A DNA stretch of 64,000 nucleotides from Ilyomonas sp965219515 (GCA_965219515.1 OZ244776.1:1054001-1118000), one strand, 5' to 3'; counted from the first letter of the stretch, positions 14,964 to 23,049 are shown. Notes: a model not told the origin generated them from the sequence alone. Numbers and translations: made by a program.

Positions 14964-15770
14964 ATGACAAAAAAGGCAAAGAAAACTACACAATTTCCAG
15001 ATTACATTCTTAAAGACTGGGAAGCAAGTGATGGAGTAAATTTTGCTGTTGCATTAAGCAGAATTACTGGTTGGTTATTGCACGTTGACTGGTGGACACC
15101 TACAGACAACAAAGAGGTTGTTGAGAATATGAAATCTTTGCGTGTATATGTAGGCAACAACTCTAATCAAATCTATGACTTACGAGGCAAGCAAACTATA
15201 GCAACTTTTTCAAACAATATCGTTAGACCAATAGCACAAAAAAGAGGAGATAATTATGGTGGAGTTGCAACAAAATATTATAGTGAAAGTAAATTATTCA
15301 CTTTGCCATTAAGAGTAAGACCAGATGAAGGCAGAATAAAAGCTGCACAAAAAATAATTATTGCAAACACAGATTTTTTGGACAAAATTCAAAAGCGACA
15401 AGCACCAAATGTTCCTGCACATATAGCAGCGGATTTTACTTATGGACAATGTAATCCTTTTGCAACTGCTTTAAGTGACCTGAAAAATTACAAGCCAGTT
15501 TCTTTAATTGCTAAAGAGTATAATAAGCTATTCAGTTTAAGTAAAATTGGTTATGTTCATAGTTTTGCTTTAGACAACGATGGAAATGCTATTGACATCT
15601 GGGGTAAGGACGCGATAGAAAATATTGCACAAAGGTTTGGAATGACAAAGTATGAATTAGACGAAGCTGAACATTGGAAGGTTAGTCAAAAACTAAAAAC
15701 TAACTCACCAGAAAAATATAAAGAAATTTACGAAAAGTCAGTAGCAATTATTAATGAATACTTTGTTTAG
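14964..15770 (+). CDS. Unknown cytoplasmic protein (cassette 16)
   Basis: The product is 268 residues from ATG 14964, without signal peptide. The N-terminal part contains WLLHVDWWTP and VRVYVGNN-like strands; the middle has THGQCNP-like YGQCNPFATAL (Cys-containing); the C-terminal part has VHSFALDNDGNAIDIWG and a helical tail. The last region resembles a small alpha/beta fold that could bind a substrate, but I cannot place it in a family. It is the single gene of its cassette; ends match over 10 nt (GTTAGCGGCT and AGCCGCTAAC). Confidence 0.68.
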   Translation: MTKKAKKTTQFPDYILKDWEASDGVNFAVALSRITGWLLHVDWWTPTDNKEVVENMKSLRVYVGNNSNQIYDLRGKQTIATFSNNIVRPIAQKRGDNYGGVATKYYSESKLFTLPLRVRPDEGRIKAAQKIIIANTDFLDKIQKRQAPNVPAHIAADFTYGQCNPFATALSDLKNYKPVSLIAKEYNKLFSLSKIGYVHSFALDNDGNAIDIWGKDAIENIAQRFGMTKYELDEAEHWKVSQKLKTNSPEKYKEIYEKSVAIINEYFV

Positions 15771-15784
15771 CTGGACAAAAAAAC

Positions 15785-15986
15785 AGCCGCTAACAAATGT
15801 ATTGCTAATAGGCTGGCTTGACGTTGTAAGCATCAGCAGCGCATCGCTATGCAGCTTCAGTTCCGGCTGACACAGCGCTGTTGAACATTATCAGTTATCT
15901 TCGGCTGCAAAACAAAACCAGGCTTTTGTTCCGGGCTGACACAGCGCGGAATACCAGCCCATCAGCAATACGCCTTCGTTATGCGT
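15785..15986 (+). repeat. attC-type site 16 (202 nt)
   Basis: R'' AGCCGCTAAC 15785-15794 and R' GTTATGCGT 15978-15986. The arms TGTATTGCTAATAGGCTGGC and CCAGCCCATCAGCAATAC pair. It is of the same subtype as sites 6, 21, 26 and 30. Confidence 0.88.
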
Positions 15987-16009
15987 CATTTTAAAGTGAC
16001 ATCCTACTA

Positions 16010-16456
16010 ATGGACAAAATAGTTAAGACACAGACTGCATATAATTTTAGAAACACTTGCCATAAATGTTTTAACGACATTGAATTTCCGCTTTTGGGTG
16101 ACTTTGCTTACGGCGAAATGATTTTTCAAACAAAAGATGCTAAGGACTTTTATATTGCTGTTTTAATTGACAACAAAACCTTTGACTTTATTACAGAAGT
16201 CTTACAACACAATAAAGACTTCAAAAGCAAAAAAGCTGACCCACAAAAAGTATTGGCATTAATTGCAGACAAAGTAGACAACAAGGAATTCACTACTGAC
16301 TATCCAATTTGCCCAATTTGCAAAAGCAGACAAAGAAGTTTTGGCGACAACATTCGGACAACTAAAATTGAATTAGGTTTTGCAACGTGGACAGACTTTG
16401 AAAGTTTATCTCAAGAAAGTAAATTAACCAAACTTCAAGAGGTTATTAATTTGTAA
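16010..16456 (+). CDS. Putative zinc-binding protein of unknown function (cassette 17)
   Basis: The product is 148 residues. Two C-x-x-C knuckles, CHKC near residue 17 and CPIC near residue 102, could together hold one zinc ion. Between them is a mixed region with KTFDFITEVLQHN. No signal peptide. The family is not recognised; a zinc-ribbon role is inferred only from the cysteine pattern. It begins 23 nt after the cassette boundary. Cassette ends match with one mismatch (GTTATGCGT and ACGCACAAC). Confidence 0.65.
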   Translation: MDKIVKTQTAYNFRNTCHKCFNDIEFPLLGDFAYGEMIFQTKDAKDFYIAVLIDNKTFDFITEVLQHNKDFKSKKADPQKVLALIADKVDNKEFTTDYPICPICKSRQRSFGDNIRTTKIELGFATWTDFESLSQESKLTKLQEVINL

Positions 16457-16517
16457 ACAATATTTAATTGATATTGCTTGACAACATAAACTCGTTTTCG
16501 TCGTGTGACAAAAACGA

Positions 16518-16718
16518 ACGCACAACAGGCGGTTTGGCAATATGGCGGGGCGACAAATATATTCTCAGCTTTTTATTCTCTAATCGGCTTCAGTTCCAGC
16601 CGACGAATAACGCCGAACAATAGAATAAACAATGAACTTTTAGTTATAAATTTAGCAGCGATTACGGGCTGACGATTTTCAAATACCGCCACATCGCCAA
16701 GCCGTGTTCGTTATGTGC
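16518..16718 (+). repeat. attC-type site 17 (201 nt)
   Basis: R'' ACGCACAAC 16518-16526 and R' GTTATGTGC 16710-16718. The arms GCGGTTTGGCAATATGGCGG and CCGCCACATCGCCAAGCCG pair. Confidence 0.87.
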
Positions 16719-16872
16719 AACCTGTGACTTCTCTTTGCCGGTATTATTTTGCTCTCTTTTCCGTTTGGGTTAGTGCTTTCAGGTTGACTCTGCTAAGCAA
16801 GTGACTGCTATAACAAAGCGGTTGCGTTTTGGTAGGTTTTGGCAGTCAGGTTTCGGGTGACGCAATCAGGTC
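16711..16872 (+). other. Non-coding mini-cassette, copy B (cassette 18)
   Basis: This is the same element as 9286-9449 in its second subtype (contains GCTAAGCAAGTGACTGCTAT and a GCGGTTGCGTTTTGGTAGG segment). It lies between R' GTTATGTGC 16710 and R'' TGCACATAAC 16873-16882. It has no conserved frame. It is directly followed by copy C. Confidence 0.75.
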
Positions 16873-17074
16873 TGCACATAACATGGGGTTTTGTGTCAGC
16901 ACGGCTGACACAGCTCAGCACCAACTTCAGTTCTTTTTTGGGCTTCGGTTGTCAGCCCGACAGAACGCTGCCCGTCATCAGTGGTTGTTTGTATCTTCGG
17001 TTCTTTATTTGGCTTTTGTCCATGCCGACGGATTGCATCCGTCGTGCCGAACACAAAGCCCGAACGTTATGTGC
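16873..17074 (+). repeat. attC-type site 18 (202 nt)
   Basis: R'' TGCACATAAC 16873-16882 and R' GTTATGTGC 17066-17074, a full match because both neighbours are copies of the mini-cassette. An extra hairpin GACGGAT-TGC-ATCCGTC lies at 17027-17043, as in site 10. Confidence 0.86.
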
Positions 17075-17228
17075 AACCTGTGACTTCTCTTTGCCGGTAT
17101 TATTTTGCTCTCTTTTCCGTTTGGGTTAGTGCTTTCAGGTTGACTCTGCTAAGCAAGTGACTGCTATAACAAAGCGGTTGCGTTTTGGTAGGTTTTGGCA
17201 GTCAGGCTTCGGGTGACACAATCAGGTC
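17067..17228 (+). other. Non-coding mini-cassette, copy C (cassette 19)
   Basis: Nearly identical to copy B, which it follows in tandem. It ends at R'' TGCACATAAC 17229-17238. No gene. Confidence 0.75.
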
Positions 17229-17434
17229 TGCACATAACATGAGGTTTTGTGTCAGCACGGCTGACACAACGCAGCAGCCACTTCACTCCTTTTTTCATCT
17301 TTCGTTCCAGCCTGACGTTATAAACTGAGCGACTTGTTGTTACCTTCAGCTTTTGTGCTACTTTCGGCTTTTGGTTGGCACGGGCTGATGAATCTTTGCG
17401 GTCGTGCCGAACGCAAAGCCCGGACGTTGTAAGC
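17229..17434 (+). repeat. attC-type site 19 (206 nt)
   Basis: R'' TGCACATAAC 17229-17238 and R' GTTGTAAGC 17426-17434. The arms GGTTTTGTGTCAGCACGGC and CGTGCCGAACGCAAAGCC pair. It is closest to site 23, which also follows a mini-cassette. Confidence 0.86.
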
Positions 17435-17469
17435 CATTTTATTTGACACTTCAAAATTTTAAAGTTCTT

Positions 17470-17892
17470 ATGACTTCTTTTAAATCAGACAAATTACTTT
17501 TTGACAAAGACAACTTATCGTTCATTGTAAACAGGAATGAATCAAAAAATTATAGAACTCTTTCTGTGCCGACATTTCCTAAAAAATTTAATATAGATCT
17601 TTTGGAAATTACGGGTATTGAAAATCCTTCAGACATAACAATTGAAGTGCTGGTAAATTCTTATAAACAACGGCTCTTAAAACTGTATGAATTTAGAACC
17701 AGCTTTATTTTTCAAAATGGTTATTTTATTCTTGATACCATAGACAAAAAACAATTTCAATTTGAAATGCCTAATCCAAGAGAACCTGAGTTTGACTTTT
17801 CAATAAAAGTAATTTCTAATCAAGACTTCAAAATGACAATGTATTATTCTACTGACCAGGAACAAAGTCAATATCACTATGAAGCTTTATAA
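17470..17892 (+). CDS. Unknown cytoplasmic protein (cassette 20)
   Basis: The product is 140 residues from ATG 17470 (the frame extends upstream into attC 19 but ATG 17470 is the natural start). It is polar, mostly beta, with FPKKFNIDLLEITGIENPSDITIEVL and an acidic C-terminus (STDQEQSQYHYEAL). No motif is recognised. It converges with, and overlaps by 44 nt, a possible minus-strand gene. Cassette ends match over 10 nt (GTTGTAAGCC and GGCTTACAAC). Confidence 0.62.
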   Translation: MTSFKSDKLLFDKDNLSFIVNRNESKNYRTLSVPTFPKKFNIDLLEITGIENPSDITIEVLVNSYKQRLLKLYEFRTSFIFQNGYFILDTIDKKQFQFEMPNPREPEFDFSIKVISNQDFKMTMYYSTDQEQSQYHYEAL

Positions 17893-18088
17893 AAATTTTC
17901 TTTTCTAAATTTTCATTTGTAAAAAAGAGAGACATCTTATAAAGCAAATGATTTTTAAAGTCTTTAATCATTTCTTCAATTGCCAATTCATAATCGTTAA
18001 TTGCATATTTATATCCTTGTTTCGGAGACAAATCAGCGAACGGTTCACTATACGGTTCTTTCAATTCTAAACAACTTTTGCCAGACAT
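17849..18088 (-). CDS. Possible small protein on the opposite strand (cassette 20)
   Basis: From an ATG at 18088 the frame encodes 79 residues (MSGKSCLEL, then KQGYKYAINDYELAIEEMIKDF and a lysine-rich tail) with normal amino-acid composition. The frame stays open upstream through site 20 to 18244, so the start is uncertain; residues upstream of 18088 that lie in the cassette (RFSSAENKERHKKILQV) also look protein-like, hinting that the original start was cut off at the cassette boundary. It converges on 17470-17892. Confidence 0.4.
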   Translation of the reverse strand: MSGKSCLELKEPYSEPFADLSPKQGYKYAINDYELAIEEMIKDFKNHLLYKMSLFFTNENLEKKIFIKLHSDIDFVPGQ

Positions 18089-18137
18089 TACTTGCAATAT
18101 TTTTTTATGTCGCTCTTTATTTTCGGCGGACGAAAAA

Positions 18138-18336
18138 CGGCTTACAACAAGAGGTTTTGCAATAGGCTGGCTGACGGAATTGCCATCAGCATTTGTAGTT
18201 TCTTCAACATTAGTTTCAACTGACATAACTTTATTCAGCAGCACATTGTTATTTTTACTTTTTATCGTTGTTCAGCTTCGGTCTCGGCTGAGGTGCCGCT
18301 TTTCCCAGCCCATCGCAAAGCCCGAACGTTGGCTGC
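18138..18336 (+). repeat. attC-type site 20 (199 nt)
   Basis: R'' GGCTTACAAC 18138-18147 and R' GTTGGCTGC 18328-18336. The arms GAGGTTTTGCAATAGGCTGG and CCCAGCCCATCGCAAAGCCC pair. Confidence 0.87.
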
Positions 18337-18395
18337 AAGCATATTTGGTCGCTGCTGCTAATTCAGGCATTTATTTTTAATTTACTCTTTCTAAT

Positions 18396-19220
18396 TTAAT
18401 TTTTTAAGGGCATCCCGTTAACTTTTTTCAATGCATTTCCTGAAAGAATTATACCTGCACTATCAGCTATGTTCAATTGCAATTTTTGAACTTGGAAATG
18501 TCCAATGTCAAGTATCGAATAGTCTTTCACATTTGCAGTAACTGAGTTTATACTCATGCTTTCGGTAAAATCGTTTTGCCGTGTTGGATACACTGTTTTA
18601 ATGCCTTCTTCGTTATGCAATTCTACTTTTTCCTTCGGTTCACTTTCTGAAGATGACTTTCTATAATCAGGAGACATTTCAAAAACCACTGAGGTTGAAT
18701 CCTGCTGCGTAACGTTTATTGAATCCATTGAAGGATACAAGCTTTCCACCTCAAACTTCGATTTGCCGGACATGTTAACGGTGATGCTTTTCTGTTTCAG
18801 TTTGTCCATTTCAAACCTGGTATTGACTCCGGTTACCGATAAAAGCTGCGGCGAAAAAATTCTTACAGGAACAGTGCCCTCAAGCCAGAATTTCTCAAAA
18901 GAATTTGCGGGGATAAAATCGAAAGTGATGTATAACGTATCATTTTTAATTTCAAATTTTATATGCCCGCCATGATAATGCACCCATTCATGCAAAAGCC
19001 GCACAGATGGTTTTTTACTTTGTTCATAAATAATATTAGTTCCGTTTCCGCCTGTTATTTTTAAATGGCTGAACGGCTGCTGCAGTATCTTATCATAGTT
19101 CCAGTAAATATCACTTTTATCAAGCTTATCATACTGTTTTTTTAAGATGGTGTTTGATGTAAATGCGCCTGCTATCAGCAGTAAACAAGTTACCAGTAAT
19201 ATTCTTGATGATAGTTTCAT
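18396..19220 (-). CDS. GIN-domain-like (DUF2807-type) envelope protein (cassette 21)
   Basis: The product is 274 residues with an N-terminal hydrophobic signal (SSRILLVTCLLLIAGAFTS). The body is built of repeating short strands (FSHLKITGGNGTNIIYEQ, LLSVTGVNTRFEMDKLKQKSITVNMSGKSKFEV, LQLNIADSAGIILSGNALKK) typical of the right-handed beta-helix called the GIN or putative auto-transporter adhesin head domain. It is the last gene of a four-gene operon with an ABC transporter and a GntR regulator, 3 nt after the regulator, so it probably senses or shields the same envelope stress. The role is inferred. Confidence 0.68.
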   Translation of the reverse strand: MKLSSRILLVTCLLLIAGAFTSNTILKKQYDKLDKSDIYWNYDKILQQPFSHLKITGGNGTNIIYEQSKKPSVRLLHEWVHYHGGHIKFEIKNDTLYITFDFIPANSFEKFWLEGTVPVRIFSPQLLSVTGVNTRFEMDKLKQKSITVNMSGKSKFEVESLYPSMDSINVTQQDSTSVVFEMSPDYRKSSSESEPKEKVELHNEEGIKTVYPTRQNDFTESMSINSVTANVKDYSILDIGHFQVQKLQLNIADSAGIILSGNALKKVNGMPLKN

Positions 19221-19223
19221 ACT

Positions 19224-19598
19224 CTATTTTTTAAAATTGTCTTTTACAAATTGGTCGTACATTGTTTTGATCTCTTTAAAATCCATTTTCAGTAAATAAA
19301 TATTGCGCATAAAAACAGGCAGTTCATTTTCAATAAACTGTTCCCGCCTGAAATTCAATATGCGCTCCATAGCATCATTTTCAGTAAAATACCCGATGCC
19401 TCTTTTATTGGTGATGATGTTTTGCTGCTGCAATAAATCGTAAGCACGCTGCACGGTGTTAGGGTTTACTTCTATCTGAACAGCCAGTTCTCTTATGCTA
19501 ATAATTTTATCGCCCAGCTTCCATTTCTTTAATAAAATCTGTTCACATACATATTCTGCTATCTGTATGTATATTGCTGGGTTTTCTTTAAACTCCAT
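19224..19598 (-). CDS. GntR-family (YtrA-type) transcriptional repressor (cassette 21)
   Basis: This 124-residue winged-helix regulator fits the YtrA subfamily in length and layout: the start IYIQIAEYVCEQILLKKWKLGDKIISIRELA, the recognition helix VNPNTVQRAYDLLQQQ, the wing NKRGIGYF, then a short dimerisation helix instead of a ligand domain. YtrA regulators are usually encoded with the ABC transporter they repress, exactly as here. The probable operator is the palindrome at 21250-21271. Confidence 0.87.
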   Translation of the reverse strand: MEFKENPAIYIQIAEYVCEQILLKKWKLGDKIISIRELAVQIEVNPNTVQRAYDLLQQQNIITNKRGIGYFTENDAMERILNFRREQFIENELPVFMRNIYLLKMDFKEIKTMYDQFVKDNFKK

Positions 19599-19607
19599 CC
19601 ACCTAAT

Positions 19608-20402
19608 TTAAAATTCTTTTTCCCTTAGTCTTATCAAAGGAATAAACCACAGTAAAGCTGGGATCACAAAGAAAATAGCATTGTGAAAAAATGTTTCAAT
19701 GCCCGAAGGCAATAATATGATCCCTTCTGATTTGCCGACAGCCAGTGTTACATGATCAAATAAGCCGGCATCATTAATATCACCAAAAAACATTTCTGCA
19801 AACAGCCAGTTAACTCCTATCATAATCATAAACACAAGGCAACCAGCAATAGCCGTTTTAATAAGAGCCGCTTTATTAAAAAATAATGCGCCGGTCAACA
19901 TGCCTCCGGTTCCTAACAAAAACATCTGGTAAACTTTCCAGGCAATGATGCCGTTTAAATTAAACGTGTACACCGCGTCATAGTCTTGCTTATAAAATAG
20001 TGAAGATGAATCGAGACTGTTATGATAGGCAGATACAAAACTTGCATCCACCAAATAAAAAAACGGTAAAAAGAGAAGCGGATAGATAATTCCCGTAATG
20101 ACAATACCGCATAACCATTTTTCAAAAAAAGAAGCAGGCAGGGTAAGATAAGATGAGCCGCTTGCATTGCTGCCGAAATATCCAAACACAAACGAGGAAA
20201 GAAAAATATTGCCGCCGACAAGTCCCCACACGAATGTTAGATTTTGCGCTGCGCCGAAACCAGCCAATGCTTTTGCCGCAGCATACAATATGAGTGATAA
20301 GACAAGCAATAAGCCTATCATTCCAGCTGTTTGTATGGGTCTTTCTGCAATGGTCTTTTTTAATAAAAGCGCAAATCTTTTAAAGCTGAAGAAATTGTTC
20401 AT
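19608..20402 (-). CDS. ABC transporter permease (cassette 21)
   Basis: This 264-residue membrane protein has about six hydrophobic segments: AGMIGLLLVLSLILYAAAKAL (25-45), VWGLVGGNIFLSSFVFGYFG (58-77), WLCGIVITGIIYPLLFLPFF (95-115), a segment near 155-175, AALIKTAIAGCLVFMIMIGV (178-198) and a final FVIPALLWFIPLI. It lies 5 nt after the ATPase gene and 9 nt before the regulator gene, so it is the membrane partner. The substrate is unknown. Confidence 0.78.
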   Translation of the reverse strand: MNNFFSFKRFALLLKKTIAERPIQTAGMIGLLLVLSLILYAAAKALAGFGAAQNLTFVWGLVGGNIFLSSFVFGYFGSNASGSSYLTLPASFFEKWLCGIVITGIIYPLLFLPFFYLVDASFVSAYHNSLDSSSLFYKQDYDAVYTFNLNGIIAWKVYQMFLLGTGGMLTGALFFNKAALIKTAIAGCLVFMIMIGVNWLFAEMFFGDINDAGLFDHVTLAVGKSEGIILLPSGIETFFHNAIFFVIPALLWFIPLIRLREKEF

Positions 20403-20407
20403 AGCTA

Positions 20408-21247
20408 TTATTTGGTGTTGAAGATTAATTTAGATTTTGATGGATTACCTGTTATAGCATTAAATAAGTATTCCAGATTTACTTTCGATTCTTCACAGGT
20501 TGTATTTTGAACAACAACCGAATATCCTTTTAATGAGGGTTCACTATACAGCACTTCATTATCATCCATAATTGCATCAACTATTTTAAACGATAATTTG
20601 TTCTCTATTTCTGAAAGCGATGCCTGCAACAGTAATTCACCGTTATCAACAATAATTACGTTATCAATCAGATTGTCAAGATCACGAATCTGATGCGTTG
20701 AAATAAAGATCATTTTATCTTCAGTAAAAACTGATGAGATCAATTTTCTAAACTTTATTTTAGAAGGGATATCCAAACCATTTGTAGGCTCATCTAACAA
20801 AAGAATTTTAGTATTACAAGCAAGCGCAAAAGCAATAATGAATTTTTTCTGCTGCCCGAATGATAAAGTATTAAGCTTGCCTGTATCATTCACATCAAGC
20901 AAACGGAGATAACTATAAAATTGTTCTTCATTGAATAAAGGATAAAAAGGAGCAAACAATTTTTTATAACCATCAATAGTTAACGATGGTACATATACTT
21001 CTTCAGGAATAAAATAGATTGTTTGCAGAAAACAAGGCAATCTTTCTTTTGGCATAAAACCATTTACAAGCACCTCACCATTTGTTGGGAACAATAAACC
21101 TATAAAATTTTTGAGTAATGTTGATTTACCTGCACCATTTTTCCCGAGCAAACCATAGATGCTTCCAACCGGTAAATTCAGAGTTAAATTTTTATACAAA
21201 GGCTTTCTTTTTTTGTAACCAAAAGATAAGTTTTTTATTTGTATCAT
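20408..21247 (-). CDS. ABC transporter ATP-binding protein (cassette 21)
   Basis: This 279-residue ATPase has the Walker A GKNGAGKST (about residues 35-43), a signature LSFGQQKK (about 127-134), Walker B ILLLDEPTNGLD and the H-loop STHQIRDL. It is the first gene of the minus-strand operon 21247-18396 and starts 3 nt downstream of the palindromic operator. The YtrB-like combination with a GntR/YtrA regulator suggests export of, or response to, a cell-envelope-active compound. The substrate is not determinable. Confidence 0.9.
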   Translation of the reverse strand: MIQIKNLSFGYKKRKPLYKNLTLNLPVGSIYGLLGKNGAGKSTLLKNFIGLLFPTNGEVLVNGFMPKERLPCFLQTIYFIPEEVYVPSLTIDGYKKLFAPFYPLFNEEQFYSYLRLLDVNDTGKLNTLSFGQQKKFIIAFALACNTKILLLDEPTNGLDIPSKIKFRKLISSVFTEDKMIFISTHQIRDLDNLIDNVIIVDNGELLLQASLSEIENKLSFKIVDAIMDDNEVLYSEPSLKGYSVVVQNTTCEESKVNLEYLFNAITGNPSKSKLIFNTK

Positions 21248-21249
21248 TA

Positions 21250-21271
21250 GTGTATTAGTTTAGTAGTACAC
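21250..21271. promoter_or_regulatory. Probable GntR/YtrA operator
   Basis: A 22-bp imperfect palindrome with GTGTA(T)TA and TA(G)TACAC outer halves (16 of 22 positions symmetric) lies between the -7 element (21274-21281, minus) and the ATPase start codon. YtrA-type repressors bind such TGTA-TACA palindromes. A repressor here would block the transcription start of its own operon. Confidence 0.6.
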
Positions 21272-21273
21272 CA

Positions 21274-21281
21274 CAAAAATA
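21274..21281 (-). promoter_or_regulatory. Bacteroidota -7 promoter element for the ABC operon
   Basis: Read on the minus strand this is TATTTTTG, a TAnnTTTG match, about 27 nt before the ATPase ATG and directly next to the palindromic operator. The cassette therefore carries its own regulated promoter. Confidence 0.5.
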
Positions 21282-21327
21282 TAAAGTTCTATTGATTCTC
21301 AAAATTTTTTTTAATAAATAATTCAAA

Positions 21328-21533
21328 ATGCTTGCAGCCAACAAAAGTATTGCTAATAGGCTGGCTTGACGTTGGCAACTCAACAGCAAATCGTTACTCA
21401 GCTTCAGTTCCGGCTGACACAGCGCTATTGAACATTAGTAGTTATCATCGGCTGCAAAATAAAACCAGGCTTTTGTTCCGGGCTGACACAGCACAGAATA
21501 CCAGCCCATCAGCAATACGTGTTCGTTAGTGGC
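21328..21533 (+). repeat. attC-type site 21 (206 nt)
   Basis: R'' TGCAGCCAAC (21333-21342) within the 15-nt ATGCTTGCAGCCAAC 21328-21342, which exactly mirrors the cassette start GTTGGCTGCAAGCAT 18328-18342. R' is GTTAGTGGC 21525-21533. The arms TGCTAATAGGCTGGC and CCAGCCCATCAGCA pair. Confidence 0.9.
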
Positions 21534-21559
21534 AACCCTAAAACAGTATTCCGATTACA

Positions 21560-22156
21560 ATGGGAATTTTAGACTTTTTTAAACGCAATAAAAAATCAAA
21601 GACTGAAACGGTTAAGACAAGCAAGCCTTCGCCTGAACAGACTTTTTTTGCTGAAACCGTTTTGGAAATTATTAGCCCAACAGTTGAGACGTTTGGTTTT
21701 AAAAGACACAGAACAGAAATCGAAAAGCATTTTACGACAATTATTTTTCGAAAGGACAAACAATACATTAAAATTAGCGGTTCGACTTATCCAACTGACT
21801 ATCCTTATTCTTACAATGTAATTTTAGGCGAAGGCGACAGCGAAGATTTTTCTGAATGGGACTGGAATTCTATCGCATTGTGGCGACTAAAAACAAAAAT
21901 AGACCCAAAAGCTAAAGCAAAGGAGTATGAATTTCCGTATGGTGACAAAGTGAAATTCAGTGTTTCAAATGCAAATAATGAACTCTTAAAATATGCTGAC
22001 ACATTTTTGCATGGCGACATGACTTTGTTTTACGAAACCCGTTCTGAGCAGAATAAAAACAGAGAGCCTTACAAAATTCATACGCCTAACAAAGACGGAA
22101 ATTACAAAACAACTGACGAGCCTCTCAGCGTTGAGCAAAATAAAAAGTATAGTTGA
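21560..22156 (+). CDS. Unknown cytoplasmic protein (cassette 22)
   Basis: The product is 198 residues from ATG 21560, 35 nt into its cassette. It begins MGILDFFKRNKKSK, a membrane-surface-like basic amphipathic start found in many small cytoplasmic proteins. The central part (GFKRHRTEIEKHFTTIIFRKDKQYIKISGS, YSYNVILGEGDSEDF) looks alpha/beta; the C-terminus is polar. The family is not recognised. Cassette ends match over 10 nt (GTTAGTGGCA and TGCCACTAAC). Confidence 0.68.
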   Translation: MGILDFFKRNKKSKTETVKTSKPSPEQTFFAETVLEIISPTVETFGFKRHRTEIEKHFTTIIFRKDKQYIKISGSTYPTDYPYSYNVILGEGDSEDFSEWDWNSIALWRLKTKIDPKAKAKEYEFPYGDKVKFSVSNANNELLKYADTFLHGDMTLFYETRSEQNKNREPYKIHTPNKDGNYKTTDEPLSVEQNKKYS

Positions 22157-22168
22157 CGAGACAGGGTA

Positions 22169-22374
22169 TGCCACTAACATTGGGTTTGCCAAAATGGGGG
22201 CAGACGGAAGCCGTGTTTCAACTTTTGTTTTTCAATTTGGCTTCATATCCAGCTTGACGTTAGTAATTTAGCTTTAGAATATGTCATCAACATTTTATCT
22301 TTATTCAGTAGCAGTTAGCCGGGGCGGACGGAATTCTATTGCCCCCACTTCGGCAAGCCCTGCCCGTTATGTGC
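22169..22374 (+). repeat. attC-type site 22 (206 nt)
   Basis: R'' TGCCACTAAC 22169-22178 and R' GTTATGTGC 22366-22374. The arms GGGTTTGCCAAAATGGGGGC and GCCCCCACTTCGGCAAGCCC pair. Confidence 0.88.
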
Positions 22375-22530
22375 AACCTGTGACTTCTCTTTGCCGGTAT
22401 TATCTTGCTCTCTTTTCCGTGTGGGTTAGTTGGTTCAGGTTGACGCTGCCAGGCAAGTGACTGCAACAAGCAAAGCTTTTGTTTCGGGTGTGGCTTCTGG
22501 CAGTCAGGCTTCGGGTGACGCAATCAGGTC
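22367..22530 (+). other. Non-coding mini-cassette, copy D (cassette 23)
   Basis: The fourth copy of the mini-cassette and of the same subtype as copy A (GCCAGGCAAGTGACTGCAAC). It ends at R'' TGCACATAAC 22531-22540. A minus-strand frame of about 60 codons is shared with copy A but is broken in copies B and C. Confidence 0.75.
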
Positions 22531-22735
22531 TGCACATAACATGGGGTTTTGCGTCAGCACGGCTGACACAACGCAGCAGCCACTTCACTCCTTTTTTCAT
22601 CTTTCGTTCCAGCCTGACGTTATAAATTGAGCCATTGGTTTTATCTTCATCTTTTGTGCTACTTTCGACTTTTAGTTGGCACGGGCTGACGGAAGTTTTC
22701 TGTCGTGCCGAACGCAAAGCCCGAACGTTGGCAGA
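22531..22735 (+). repeat. attC-type site 23 (205 nt)
   Basis: R'' TGCACATAAC 22531-22540 and R' GTTGGCAGA 22727-22735. The arms GGTTTTGCGTCAGCACGGC and CGTGCCGAACGCAAAGCC pair. Confidence 0.86.
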
Positions 22736-22790
22736 AATGCGGTTTGACAGTTTACATTTGAAAATGCGTTTTATTGGCTGACAATTTTCA

Positions 22791-22798
22791 TATCTTTG
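22791..22798 (+). promoter_or_regulatory. Bacteroidota -7 promoter element (cassette 24)
   Basis: TATCTTTG matches TAnnTTTG and ends 5 nt before ATG 22804, predicting a leaderless or nearly leaderless transcript for the vapBC-like pair. Confidence 0.55.
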
Positions 22799-22803
22799 AC
22801 AAC

Positions 22804-23049
22804 ATGGAAACAGCAGATATAAATACAACTCTTGTTGACGGTTATCTACAAATGCTTGACAATTTAAGCCCGAGCAATAAGCTCGACCTTATATCAAAAC
22901 TTACAGCTTCTGTTAAGTTGGACATAACAAATAAAAAATCTTCTTTCAAAGAAGCTTTTGGAGCATTTGAGTCAGAAAAAAGTGCTGACGAAATAATCAA
23001 CGAAATTCGCAGCAGCAGAACCTTTACCAGACAAATTGAAGAGTTTTGA
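22804..23049 (+). CDS. VapB-like antitoxin (cassette 24)
   Basis: The product is 81 residues from ATG 22804; an in-frame start ten codons upstream would lie before the -7 element and is rejected. It is clearly related to 2653-2898 (NKLDLISKL, FGAFESEKSADEII, RSSRTFTRQIE). The acidic, helical C-terminal half probably occupies the toxin active site. The gene overlaps the toxin gene by 4 nt. Confidence 0.76.
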   Translation: METADINTTLVDGYLQMLDNLSPSNKLDLISKLTASVKLDITNKKSSFKEAFGAFESEKSADEIINEIRSSRTFTRQIEEF

